A stretch of 64,000 nucleotides of DNA from Bog-473 sp963783965 (GTDB lineage Bacteria; Actinomycetota; Acidimicrobiia; Acidimicrobiales; RAAP-2): assembly GCA_963783965.1 (NCBI GenBank), contig CAWAPQ010000002.1:310001-374000 (forward strand), written 5' to 3'. Of this stretch, positions 25,219-33,493 are shown piece by piece (the stretch's first letter is position 1; each line of letters opens with the position of its first letter). A program made the position numbers and the translations under genes. The notes beneath the pieces are model-generated. The model had not been told where the DNA came from. It made no database searches and saw nothing but the letters and a program-made list of their open reading frames with translations.

Positions 25219-26327
25219 CGAACGACCCGGTGTCCGGCTCGCGTTCGACGGCGACCGTGCCTCGGCATGCAGTTGCCACCATCGGTGCATCGTTCAGAAC
25301 TGAACGGGATCTCGACGTACAGGTCCTTTTCGAGGAGGCGCGTCAGCGGAGACGACGGCGATGGACCATCGGTCTGGTGTGTCTGGTCATCGCCGTCCTG
25401 GCGGCATTGTTCGTGGACCTCAACTTGGATTCTCCGCAGCCCCGATCGACGCCACGCCCGGGACCAGAAGCGTCGCCCTCAGTACCGGACCTTCACGGTC
25501 CCGCGCCAAGTCAATACGTCTCGGGGGACGGAAGTGGCGGAATTGGGTTGTGGTCCACCGCGACAGGCAACCTGATCCGCACACTGAGCCCGCAAACCGG
25601 CGGCGGTCCCGATCAACAGGCCACGATCTCGAGCGACGGGGAGAGCGTCTATTTTGCGCAGCCCAGTGGGTCGTGTAGCGGCACGATTCAAACGGTGACG
25701 CTGGCCGGCGGCCCGCCCGCCACGGCGATCGCCGTTCCTGGCACTCTCGCCCTCGATCCGTCGCCGAGTCCGACATCGAGCGATCTGGCGTGGGTCGCGG
25801 TCACTTGTGGATCCGCGGGTTCGTCGTCGAACCTCTACGTCACGGATCAAACCACCGGGGTGCGCTCCGATCTGGGTCCGTATTTCGGGCGTGCCAACGA
25901 CGACGGAGTCGCCTGGAACCGTGCGGGGACCCTGCTTGCGATTGAGGCCGCACCCACAGTGAAGGTCATCGAACCTGATGATCCCGCATCTCCTGTTGCG
26001 CGACTGAGTGTTCCCCCTGGTTGCTCCTTGTCGAACCCTGCCTTTCTCCCAAGAGGGAACGAGATTGCCGCTATCAGGACGTGTGACAAAGGGACGAAAC
26101 TGGCATTCAGCGAGGTACTCGTCTACGCCACATCGACCGGTCGGCTCGTGGGGCGCATCGCCGCTGCCCCTCCCGGGGCGACCATTCAGTCAATGTCGGT
26201 CGACCCCTCCAGAGGGCACGTCTTGATGGGAATCGTCAGCCCGACAGCCGGCGCCGAAACCGTCCAGGTTGAGGCGGGAAGGTATTTTCTCGTGAGTAGG
26301 AGATCGCCTACGGAGGCGGAATGGTGA
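25215..26327 (+). CDS. Single-pass membrane protein with predicted beta-propeller outer domain
   Basis: This 370-aa protein has a 50-residue cytoplasmic N terminus with VLFEEARQRRRRR, a TM helix (WTIGLVCLVIAVLAALFVDL), a Pro-rich linker and an outer domain of about 270 residues. Repeating strand patterns such as GLWSTATGNLIRTLS, ATISSDGESVYFAQP, VAWNRAGTLLAIEA and LVYATSTGRLVGRI suggest a WD40/PD40-type propeller. A Cys-containing segment (PGCSLSNPAF, IRTCDKG) may form a disulphide. The start GTG overlaps the GntR stop. The anchor resembles that of the divergent protein at 24083. No function can be assigned; an envelope sensor is inference. Confidence 0.6.
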   Translation: MTNDPVSGSRSTATVPRHAVATIGASFRTERDLDVQVLFEEARQRRRRRWTIGLVCLVIAVLAALFVDLNLDSPQPRSTPRPGPEASPSVPDLHGPAPSQYVSGDGSGGIGLWSTATGNLIRTLSPQTGGGPDQQATISSDGESVYFAQPSGSCSGTIQTVTLAGGPPATAIAVPGTLALDPSPSPTSSDLAWVAVTCGSAGSSSNLYVTDQTTGVRSDLGPYFGRANDDGVAWNRAGTLLAIEAAPTVKVIEPDDPASPVARLSVPPGCSLSNPAFLPRGNEIAAIRTCDKGTKLAFSEVLVYATSTGRLVGRIAAAPPGATIQSMSVDPSRGHVLMGIVSPTAGAETVQVEAGRYFLVSRRSPTEAEW

Positions 26328-26383
26328 CCGCTGTATGGGCCCGATGACCGTTCCCGGTTGCCCCAGCGGCTGAATTCTCCCGA

Positions 26384-26421
26384 ATCGCATGAGTATGCAG
26401 AGACGTGTATACTCATGCGAT
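26384..26421. promoter_or_regulatory. Perfect 13-bp inverted repeat over the argC promoter
   Basis: ATCGCATGAGTAT (26384-26396) and ATACTCATGCGAT (26409-26421) are perfect reverse complements separated by 12 nt. The right arm covers most of the -10 box and the first two bases of the argC start codon, so a protein bound here would block initiation. ArgR, encoded in the same operon, is the natural candidate, although the arms do not match the E. coli ARG-box consensus well. Confidence 0.6.
26408..26413 (+). promoter_or_regulatory. -10 box of leaderless argC promoter
   Basis: TATACT, five of six consensus bases, ends 6 nt before the argC ATG at 26420. This predicts transcription starting at the start codon. 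There is no ribosome binding site upstream of it. Confidence 0.65.
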
Positions 26422-27439
26422 GAAAGCAGGGATTCTTGGGGCGTCGGGGTACACCGGGTCGGAACTGCTCCGGCTGCTCGCCGCCCACCCGAGGTTCGAG
26501 GTGGCGGTGGCCACCGCGCATTCCCATGCCGGCGAGGCGGTCGCCGCACACACGCCGTCTCTGGCTGCCGCCTACCCGGGACTCATCTACGAGGAGAGCG
26601 ATGCCGCCCGCTTCGATGGCCTCGACCTGGTGTTCTGCGGCCTGCCGCACGGGGAGTCCCAGCGGATCGTGCCCGAGCTCAAGGCGCGGGCGGGCCTCGT
26701 GGTGGACCTGGCCGCCGACTTCCGGCTGAAGGACGCCACCCTCTACCCGCAGTGGTACGGCGAAGAGCACAGCGCGCCCGAGTTGCTGGCCGACGCCGTC
26801 TACGGGCTCCCGGAGCTCTTCCGCGAGGGCCTGGCCGGCGCGACCCTCGTGGCGGCCGCCGGTTGCTACCCGACGGCGGCCGGGCTGGCCCTGGCCCCCC
26901 TGGTCCGCAACGCCCTGGTGGAGCCGACCGGGATTGTCGTTGACGCCGCCTCCGGCGTCTCGGGCGCCGGCCGCGGTCTCAAGGAGACGCTCCACTTCGG
27001 GACGGTCGACGAGGACTTCACCGCCTACGGGCTGCTGACCCACCGCCACACGCCCGAGATGGAGCAGATCATCGGCGGGGAGGTCCTTTTCACGCCGCAC
27101 CTCGTGCCGATGACGCGGGGCATCCTCGCCACCTGTTACGCCCGGCCCAGGGCAGGGACCACGCCGACGACCACATCGGTCATGGCGGCATTGCACGACG
27201 CCTACGACGCCGAGCCGTTCGTCGTCGTTTCCGACGACCCTCCGTCGACCAAGGCCACGGCGGGTTCCAACGCCGCCCATGTCACGGCGCGCGTGGACCC
27301 GCGCACCGGGTGGGTGATCAGTCTCTGCGCCCTCGACAACCTCGTGAAGGGCGCATCCGGTCAGGCCGTCCAGTGCGCCAACGCCGCCCTCGGGCTGCCC
27401 GAGACCACGGGGTTGCCGATCGCCGGGGTCTACCCGTGA
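26420..27439 (+). CDS. argC: N-acetyl-gamma-glutamyl-phosphate reductase
   Basis: Third step of arginine synthesis: NADPH-dependent reduction of acetylglutamyl phosphate. The 339-aa protein has the Rossmann start MKAGILGASGYTGSELLRLL, the GLPHGESQRI segment, the catalytic Cys in AAAGCYPTAAGLAL, and DAASGVSGAGRGLKET. The C-terminal part, with NLVKGASGQAVQ, is complete. ATG 26420 is the family start and fits the leaderless promoter. It heads an operon of eight arginine genes. Most junctions, starting with argC-argJ (GTGA), use stop-start overlaps, which implies coupled translation and tight stoichiometry. Confidence 0.97.
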   Translation: MKAGILGASGYTGSELLRLLAAHPRFEVAVATAHSHAGEAVAAHTPSLAAAYPGLIYEESDAARFDGLDLVFCGLPHGESQRIVPELKARAGLVVDLAADFRLKDATLYPQWYGEEHSAPELLADAVYGLPELFREGLAGATLVAAAGCYPTAAGLALAPLVRNALVEPTGIVVDAASGVSGAGRGLKETLHFGTVDEDFTAYGLLTHRHTPEMEQIIGGEVLFTPHLVPMTRGILATCYARPRAGTTPTTTSVMAALHDAYDAEPFVVVSDDPPSTKATAGSNAAHVTARVDPRTGWVISLCALDNLVKGASGQAVQCANAALGLPETTGLPIAGVYP

Positions 27440-28605
27440 GCGTCAACGCGCCGCAGGGGTTCGTCGCAGTCGGTGGCTATGCCGGCATCAAGGCCGCCAA
27501 GGCCCACGACGTCGCCGTCGTGGCCACCGCCGACGGGCGGGCCGTGCCCGCCGCAGGTGTCTTCACGTCCAACCTGGCGGCTGCCGCGCCGGTCCAGGTG
27601 AGCCGGGCCCACCTCGCCGCAACCGGCGGCAGGGCCGCCGGGGTGATCCTGACGTCCGGCAACGCCAACGCCGCCACCGGGGTGCCCGGGCGCGAAGCCG
27701 CCGAACGGCTGTGCACGGCGGTGGCCGGTGACATCGGTGCGATCGCGGAGGAGATCCTGATCTGCCAGACGGGTCTCATCGGCATCCCGTTCCCCATCGA
27801 CAACGTCATGCCGGAGATAGAGCCGATCGTGATGGCGCGCACCGGTCGACCGGAGTCGGCGGCCGAGGCCGCCAAGGCCATCATGACGACTGACACCGTG
27901 CCCAAGGAGGTCGTGGTGGCCGGCGATGGGTTCACGGTGGGCGGCATGGCCAAGGGCGCCGCCATGCTGGCGCCGAACATGGCCACCATGCTCGCGCTCT
28001 GCACGACCGATGCTGCCGTCGACGCGGCCACCCTGCAGGCGGCGCTCCGGGAGGCCGTCGCCGCCTCGTTCAACACGATCACGGTCGATGGCTGCACCTC
28101 GACCAACGACACCGTGCTGGTGCTGGCCAACGGGTTGGGCGCCCGCCCGTCAGCGGCTGCGCTCACCGCCGCCCTCTTCGAGACCTGCCGGTCTCTGGCC
28201 GAGCAGATGGTGGACGACGCCGAAGGAGCCACCAAGGTCGCACACGTGCACGTGCGGGGCGCGGTCAGCGACGAGGCCGCGCACGTGGCTGCTCGCCAGG
28301 TGGCCGACTCCATGCTCGTACAGTGCTCGCTCTTCGGCGAGGACCCCTACTGGGGGCGGATCATCTCCGAGCTCGGCTCGGCCGGGACCCCCTTCGACAT
28401 CGACCGGGTGCTGCTCGCCTACGGCAGCACCGTGGTGTGCGCCGGCGGCGTGGGCGTGCCCCATGACGCCGCCGCGGTGGCTGCCCACCTGGCAGGCCGC
28501 CACGTTGTGCTCGAGTGCGATCTGGGCCTCGGCTCGGGCGAGTCGGTCGTCCTCGGGACCGACCTCGGCTACGGCTACATCGACGAGAACCGGACGACAT
28601 CGTGA
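27436..28605 (+). CDS. argJ: Bifunctional glutamate N-acetyltransferase / N-acetylglutamate synthase
   Basis: ArgJ recycles the acetyl group from acetylornithine to glutamate and, in bifunctional forms, can also use acetyl-CoA. The 389-aa precursor autocleaves before a Thr; the site is visible in KGAAMLAPNMATMLALCTTD (cut between Ala and Thr of MATML). TSGNANAATG, EEILICQTGLIGIPFP and the C-terminal FGEDPYWGRIISELG are conserved. The GTG start overlaps argC and the stop overlaps argB, both as GTGA. Whether it is mono- or bifunctional cannot be decided from sequence alone. Confidence 0.96.
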   Translation: MSVNAPQGFVAVGGYAGIKAAKAHDVAVVATADGRAVPAAGVFTSNLAAAAPVQVSRAHLAATGGRAAGVILTSGNANAATGVPGREAAERLCTAVAGDIGAIAEEILICQTGLIGIPFPIDNVMPEIEPIVMARTGRPESAAEAAKAIMTTDTVPKEVVVAGDGFTVGGMAKGAAMLAPNMATMLALCTTDAAVDAATLQAALREAVAASFNTITVDGCTSTNDTVLVLANGLGARPSAAALTAALFETCRSLAEQMVDDAEGATKVAHVHVRGAVSDEAAHVAARQVADSMLVQCSLFGEDPYWGRIISELGSAGTPFDIDRVLLAYGSTVVCAGGVGVPHDAAAVAAHLAGRHVVLECDLGLGSGESVVLGTDLGYGYIDENRTTS

Positions 28606-29525
28606 CGGCCCGCGAGGCTCCGAGCGTGCCGCCCAAGGTCACCCGGGCGCAGAAGGCGGCGGCGGCCAAGACGGCCTCCGTGCTGGTGGAGGCGTTGCCG
28701 TACATCCGCCGCTTCTGGGAGAAGATCGTCGTCGTCAAGTACGGCGGCAACGCGCTGCACCCGTCCGAAGAGGACGCGGATCCCGGCGACGCGCTGGCTT
28801 CGTTCGCCGAGGACGTCGTACTGATGCGCGCCGTCGGCATGCTCCCCGTCGTGGTGCACGGTGGGGGCCCCCAGATCGGTCAGCTGATGCGACGGCTCGG
28901 CAAGGAGGCGGAGTTCCGCAACGGGCTCCGGGTCACCGACGCCGACACGCTCGACATCGCCCGCATGGTGCTGGTCGGCAAGGTCAACCGCGACATCGTC
29001 TCGGCCATCAACGTGCACGGCCCGATTGCCGTGGGGCTGTCCGGCGAGGATGCCAACCTCATCACGGCCGCGCCACGGCACGCGGACCTCGGCTTCGTCG
29101 GCAACGTGTCGCTCGTCGACCCGATCATGCTCGAACGGCTGCTGGCCGAGGCGCTGATCCCCGTCGTGGCCACCATCGGGGCCGACGAGGCCGGCCAGGC
29201 CTACAACATCAACGCCGACACGGTGGCCGGCGCGCTGGCCGATGCGCTCCACGCCGAGAAGCTGATCTTCCTGACCGACATCGAGGGGCTCCGGGTCGTG
29301 GCCGATGACCCCTCGACGGTGATTCATCAGGCCTCCACCGCGGTGATCGACGAGATCGTGCGCGACGGGGGAGTGCAGGGCGGCATGATCCCCAAGGTCG
29401 AGGCCTGCGTGGACGCCGTCCGGGCCGGGGTCGGCCAGGCGCACATCCTGGACGGACGCGTCCCTCACGCCCTGCTGCTCGAGCTCTTCACCGACTCGGG
29501 CGTGGGCACCATGGTGGTGCCGTGA
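28602..29525 (+). CDS. argB: Acetylglutamate kinase
   Basis: This 307-aa amino acid kinase phosphorylates N-acetylglutamate. It has the phosphate-binding KYGGNAL, LPVVVHGGGPQIGQLMRRL, FRNGLRVTDADTLDIARMVL and, near the end, GGVQGGMIPKVEACVDAVRA. The N-terminal extension of about 35 residues (VTRAQKAAAAKTASVLVEAL) resembles the helix that makes arginine-sensitive hexameric kinases, so feedback inhibition by arginine is likely. GTG start and stop both form 4-nt overlaps with argJ and argD. Confidence 0.96.
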   Translation: MTAREAPSVPPKVTRAQKAAAAKTASVLVEALPYIRRFWEKIVVVKYGGNALHPSEEDADPGDALASFAEDVVLMRAVGMLPVVVHGGGPQIGQLMRRLGKEAEFRNGLRVTDADTLDIARMVLVGKVNRDIVSAINVHGPIAVGLSGEDANLITAAPRHADLGFVGNVSLVDPIMLERLLAEALIPVVATIGADEAGQAYNINADTVAGALADALHAEKLIFLTDIEGLRVVADDPSTVIHQASTAVIDEIVRDGGVQGGMIPKVEACVDAVRAGVGQAHILDGRVPHALLLELFTDSGVGTMVVP

Positions 29526-31129
29526 GCGAGCCCGACGTCATGGCCGACACCCCGGTGGAGCGCGCGTCCCTCATGCGGACCTACGCCGATCCGCCCGCCA
29601 CGTTCGTGCGGGGTCAGGGCACGGTCCTCTACGACGCCGACGGCACCGAGTACCTGGACTTCATCACCGGCCTCGCCGTGGTCTCGCTGGGCCACGCCCA
29701 TCCCGCCGTGGCCGACGCGGTGGCGGAGCAGGCGCGGACGCTGAGCCACGTGTCGAACCTCTACGGCAACACGCTGGCCCCCGAAGTGGCCCGCACCATC
29801 GACCGCCTGATCAACGGGGGCACCGGCCAGGCCGGCGGCCAGGTGTTCTTCGCCAACTCGGGGGCCGAGGCCAACGAGTGCGCCCTGAAGCTGGCCCGCC
29901 GCTGGGCCGGGCCCGGACGTCACGTCGTGATCAGCGCCGACAACGCGTTCCACGGGCGCACGCTGGCCACGCTCACCGCCACCGGACAGCCGGAGAAGCA
30001 GGCGCCCTTCCACCCGCTCCCCGAGGGGTTCGTGCACGTCCCCTACGACGACGTCGCCGCCCTCGACAAGGCGCTCGACCCCGACACCGTGGCCGCCGTC
30101 CTCATGGAGCCGCTCCAGGGTGAGGGCGGCGTCATGGTCCCGAGCTCGGACTTCCTCGGCGCGGTGCGGTCGTTGTGCACCGAGCGCAACGCGCTCCTCA
30201 TGCTCGACGAGGTGCAGACCGGCCTCGGCCGCACCGGTCACTGGTTCGCTTTCCAGGCGCAGGGCATTGAGCCCGACGTGGTGACGATGGCCAAGGCGCT
30301 CGGGAACGGCATGCCGGTGGGGGCCTGCTGGGCCCGGGCCGAAGTGGCGGCGGCGTTCGGTCCGGGCGACCACGGGTCGACTTTCGGAGGCCAGCCGCTG
30401 GCCCTGGCCGCGGTCAAGGCGACGCTCGCCGTCATGGAATCCGAGAACGTCTGCCGGCGTGCTCGCGAGCGCGGGGTCCAGCTCAGGGCCGGGCTGGCGA
30501 CGCTGCCCGGCGTGGTCTCGGTACGCGGGGCCGGGCTGCTGTTGGCGGCCCAGCTCCATGCGCCGGTGGCCAAGGAGGCGGCGGACTGGGCCCTGGCCCA
30601 CGGCCTGTTGGTCAACCCGGTGCGGCCCGACGCCATTCGTGTGGCGCCGCCCCTGCTGGTGCGCGAGAACGAGATCGACGCGGCGCTCGAGATCCTGGGC
30701 GCGGCACTGACCGCCACGGGGGCCGGGCCCGAGGGAGCGGGTGAGGGGAGCGGCGGAGGACCGGCATGCGTAACTTCTTCGACATCGACGACCTCGACCC
30801 CGACGCATGGGAGCACCTGCTCGCGCTCGCACTCGCCCCCACGCCGCCCACCGACCCGCCGCTGGCGGGCCAGGGCGTGGCCCTGCTCTTCCAGAAGCCG
30901 TCGGCGCGGACCCGCAACTCCACCGAAATGGCGGTGGTCGACCTGGGCGGGCATCCCGTCTACATCCAGGGGACCGAGGTCGGGTTGGACGAGCGGGAGA
31001 CGGCGGAGGACGTCGCGCGCACGCTCGCCTGCTACCACCGCGTCCTGTGTGCCCGGGTGTTCGAGCACTCCATGCTCGTGCGCATGGCGGGCGCCCTGGA
31101 GCGGAGCGGCTTCGACGTCCCTGTCGTGA
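29522..31129 (+). CDS. argD: Acetylornithine aminotransferase, no in-frame stop before argF
   Basis: This PLP enzyme converts acetylglutamate semialdehyde to acetylornithine. The first 400 or so residues are a normal ArgD: YLDFITGLAVVSLGHAHPAV, FFANSGAEANECALKLAR, AFHGRTLATLTATGQPEKQ, LMLDEVQTGLGRTGHWFAFQ and the PLP lysine in TMAKALGNGMPVG. Homology ends near 30715 (AALEILGAAL), but this frame has no stop until 31129, 364 nt inside argF, where it reads as nonsense. A one-base indel in the run of five G at 30718-30722 would end the protein at TGA 30742 or TAA 30771. The true end is therefore probably about 30742-30773. Confidence 0.85.
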   Translation: MSEPDVMADTPVERASLMRTYADPPATFVRGQGTVLYDADGTEYLDFITGLAVVSLGHAHPAVADAVAEQARTLSHVSNLYGNTLAPEVARTIDRLINGGTGQAGGQVFFANSGAEANECALKLARRWAGPGRHVVISADNAFHGRTLATLTATGQPEKQAPFHPLPEGFVHVPYDDVAALDKALDPDTVAAVLMEPLQGEGGVMVPSSDFLGAVRSLCTERNALLMLDEVQTGLGRTGHWFAFQAQGIEPDVVTMAKALGNGMPVGACWARAEVAAAFGPGDHGSTFGGQPLALAAVKATLAVMESENVCRRARERGVQLRAGLATLPGVVSVRGAGLLLAAQLHAPVAKEAADWALAHGLLVNPVRPDAIRVAPPLLVRENEIDAALEILGAALTATGAGPEGAGEGSGGGPACVTSSTSTTSTPTHGSTCSRSHSPPRRPPTRRWRARAWPCSSRSRRRGPATPPKWRWSTWAGIPSTSRGPRSGWTSGRRRRTSRARSPATTASCVPGCSSTPCSCAWRAPWSGAASTSLS

Positions 31130-31698
31130 ACCTGCTCTGCGACACCGCGCACCCGTGCCAGGTGGTGGCCGACGTGCTGACCATGCGCGAGGCGCTGGGC
31201 TCGCTCGCCGGGCGCACGCTGACCTACGTCGGCGACGCCAACAACATGGCGCGTTCGCTGGCCAAGGGCGGGCTGCTCGAGGGCATGGAGGTCCGCTTCG
31301 CCACCCCGGCCGGCTACACCTTCTCCGGCGACGAGCTGGCCGAGCTGCAGGCATTCGGTGACCGCGTGGGGCGGGGTGGCACCGTGCAGGTGACCGACGA
31401 CCCCGGTCGCGCCGCCAAGGGCGCCGACGCGCTCTACACCGACGTGTGGACGAGCATGGGCCAGGAGGAGGAGCGGGCGACACGCCTGGCCGCCTTCGCG
31501 GGCTTCACCGTCGACCGCGACCTGGTCGAGCAGGCGGCGGCCGACGCCGTCGTCCTGCACTGTCTGCCGGCACACCGCGGCGAGGAGATCACCGACGACG
31601 TGCTCGAGGGGCCGCACTCGCTGGTCTGGCGGCAGGCGGCCCACCGGCGGACCGCCATCCGCGGGATCCTGGCCTGGGTCGTGGAGGGATCGCAGTGA
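30766..31698 (+). CDS. argF: Ornithine carbamoyltransferase
   Basis: This 310-aa enzyme makes citrulline from ornithine and carbamoyl phosphate. The carbamoyl-phosphate site is QKPSARTRNSTEMAV, with Ala where S-T-R-T-R is more common. HPCQVVADVLTM, LTYVGDANNMARSL, ALYTDVWTSMGQEEE and the catalytic HCLPAHRGEEI follow. MRNFFDIDDLDPDAW is a typical start. It overlaps the unfinished argD frame (see argD), and its own stop overlaps argR as GTGA. The Thr-to-Ala variant may be conservative, as the flanking Ser and Arg residues are kept. Confidence 0.95.
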   Translation: MRNFFDIDDLDPDAWEHLLALALAPTPPTDPPLAGQGVALLFQKPSARTRNSTEMAVVDLGGHPVYIQGTEVGLDERETAEDVARTLACYHRVLCARVFEHSMLVRMAGALERSGFDVPVVNLLCDTAHPCQVVADVLTMREALGSLAGRTLTYVGDANNMARSLAKGGLLEGMEVRFATPAGYTFSGDELAELQAFGDRVGRGGTVQVTDDPGRAAKGADALYTDVWTSMGQEEERATRLAAFAGFTVDRDLVEQAAADAVVLHCLPAHRGEEITDDVLEGPHSLVWRQAAHRRTAIRGILAWVVEGSQ

Positions 31699-32222
31699 GC
31701 GGGCAGGCACCGAGCCGGCTGACCAAGAACCAGCGGCAACATCGCATCACCAAGTTGCTGGAGACCCAGCCGGTGACGAGCCAGGCCCAGCTGGTGACGT
31801 TGCTCGGCCAGCAGGGGATCGAGGCGACGCAGACGACGGTGTCGCGCGACCTGGAGGACCTCGGCGCCGTGAAGGTGCGGCTGCCCGGGGGAGAGACGGC
31901 CTACGCGCTGCCCGAGCTGCCCGCCCAGCAGATCGCGCCGGAGGACCACCTGCGGCGCGTGCTCGGCGAATGGGTCGTCGAGGTGGCACATTCGGGAAAC
32001 CTGGTGGTACTGCGCACTCCGCCGGGCTCGGCCCACGTGGTCGGTTCCGCGCTCGATCGCAGCGGGCTCGAAGAGGTCGTGGGCACGGTGGCCGGTGACG
32101 ACACGGTGCTGGTCGTCGTCGAGGAGGCCCTCGGTGGTGGGCCGATGGCCGACCGCCTGCGCGATGTCGCAGGCATTGTCGTCAGCACCAGGATCGCATT
32201 GAATGGGAAGGAAGAGGACTGA
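31695..32222 (+). CDS. argR: Arginine repressor
   Basis: This 175-aa hexameric repressor uses arginine as corepressor. The N-terminal winged helix has NQRQHRITKLLETQPVTSQA and IEATQTTVSRDLEDLGAVKV, and the C-terminal core has NLVVLRTPPGSAHVVGSALD and VVGTVAGDDTVLVVVEEA with the arginine-contacting G-D-D motif. It lies between argF and argG as in mycobacteria and most likely represses the operon at the inverted repeat over the argC promoter. GTG start, 4-nt overlap with argF. Confidence 0.95.
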   Translation: MSGQAPSRLTKNQRQHRITKLLETQPVTSQAQLVTLLGQQGIEATQTTVSRDLEDLGAVKVRLPGGETAYALPELPAQQIAPEDHLRRVLGEWVVEVAHSGNLVVLRTPPGSAHVVGSALDRSGLEEVVGTVAGDDTVLVVVEEALGGGPMADRLRDVAGIVVSTRIALNGKEED

Positions 32223-32224
32223 AC

Positions 32225-33493
32225 ATGTCTGATCGGGTGGTACTGGCCTACAGCGGCGGCCTCGATACGTCCGTCGCCGTGCGCTGGCTCATTGAGCACG
32301 AAGGCGTCGAGGTCGTGGCCGTGGCGGTGGACGTCGGACAGTCGGCGGACCGCGGCGGCGAGGACTGGGACGCCATCAGGACGCGGGCGTTGGCGGCCGG
32401 CGCGGTCGAGGCCGTGGTGGTCGACGCCCGCCACGAAATGGCCGAGGAGTTCTGTGTGCCCGCCCTGCAGGCCAACGCCCGCTACGAGGGCAAGTACCCG
32501 CTGGTGTCGGCCCTCTCGCGGCCGGTCATCGTGCGCCACCTGGTGGCCCAGGCGCGCGCGCACGGGGCAACGGCCGTGGCCCACGGCTGCACCGGCAAGG
32601 GGAACGACCAGGTGCGCTTCGAGGTCGGTGTGCGCGCGCTGGCGCCGGACCTCGGTATCTATGCGCCGGCGCGGGTCTGGGGCCTGACCCGTGAGGACTG
32701 CGTGGAATTGGCCGCCAAGTGGGACATTCCGATCACGGTGACCAAGGAGAAGCTGTACTCCATCGACGACAACCTCTGGGGCAAGGCCATCGAGTGCGGC
32801 GCCATCGAGGATCCCTGGGCCCCGGCGCCCGACGACGTCTACACGCTGACGCGGGTGACCGAGAGTGATCCCGTCGAGGTCATTGTGGGCTTCGAGGCCG
32901 GCGTCCCGGTGAGCCTGGACGGCACGGCCCTCGGCCCCTACGACCTGATCAGCCGGCTGGGCCGGATCGCCGGCAGCCGCGGCTTCGGGCGCCTCGACAT
33001 GGTGGAGAACCGCCGGGTGGGGATCAAGAGTCGCGAGGTGTACGAGTGCCCGGCCGCGTTGGCCCTGATTCTGGCCCACGCCGACCTCGAGGACCTGACC
33101 CTCGAACGGGACGTGCACCACGAGAAGGCCCGCCTGGAGCCCCGCTGGGCCGAGCTCGTCTACGACGGGTTGTGGTACTCGCCCCTGCGCAGCGCGCTGC
33201 AGGCTTTCGTCACCGAGAGCCAGCGTCACGTCACGGGAGAGGTGCGGTTGCGCTTCGCCGCGCCGGGCACCTGTGCCGTCGTCGGACGTCGCAGCCCGGT
33301 CGCGCTCTACGACCACGACCTGGCGACCTACGATGCGTCGGACAGCTTCCGGCACGCGGACGCAGAGGGGTTCGTCCGCTTGTGGGGCCTCGGGGTCGCC
33401 ACGTGGTCGGCCCGGCAGGGGCCGGGCGCACAGCAACCGGGTGCCCAGACACTGGCGCCGGCGGAGGCAGGGGAAGTGAGGGGAGAGCATTGA
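32225..33493 (+). CDS. argG: Argininosuccinate synthase
   Basis: This 422-aa ATP-dependent enzyme joins citrulline and aspartate. The PP-loop VVLAYSGGLDTSVAVRWL, KYPLVSALSRPVIVRHLV, VAHGCTGKGNDQVRFEVGVR and YSIDDNLWGKAIECG are all present. The C terminus carries a polar extension of about 15 residues. A purine-rich Shine-Dalgarno (GGAAGAGG) lies just ahead of the ATG, overlapping the end of argR; the genes are 2 nt apart. Its stop overlaps the argH TTG. Confidence 0.97.
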   Translation: MSDRVVLAYSGGLDTSVAVRWLIEHEGVEVVAVAVDVGQSADRGGEDWDAIRTRALAAGAVEAVVVDARHEMAEEFCVPALQANARYEGKYPLVSALSRPVIVRHLVAQARAHGATAVAHGCTGKGNDQVRFEVGVRALAPDLGIYAPARVWGLTREDCVELAAKWDIPITVTKEKLYSIDDNLWGKAIECGAIEDPWAPAPDDVYTLTRVTESDPVEVIVGFEAGVPVSLDGTALGPYDLISRLGRIAGSRGFGRLDMVENRRVGIKSREVYECPAALALILAHADLEDLTLERDVHHEKARLEPRWAELVYDGLWYSPLRSALQAFVTESQRHVTGEVRLRFAAPGTCAVVGRRSPVALYDHDLATYDASDSFRHADAEGFVRLWGLGVATWSARQGPGAQQPGAQTLAPAEAGEVRGEH

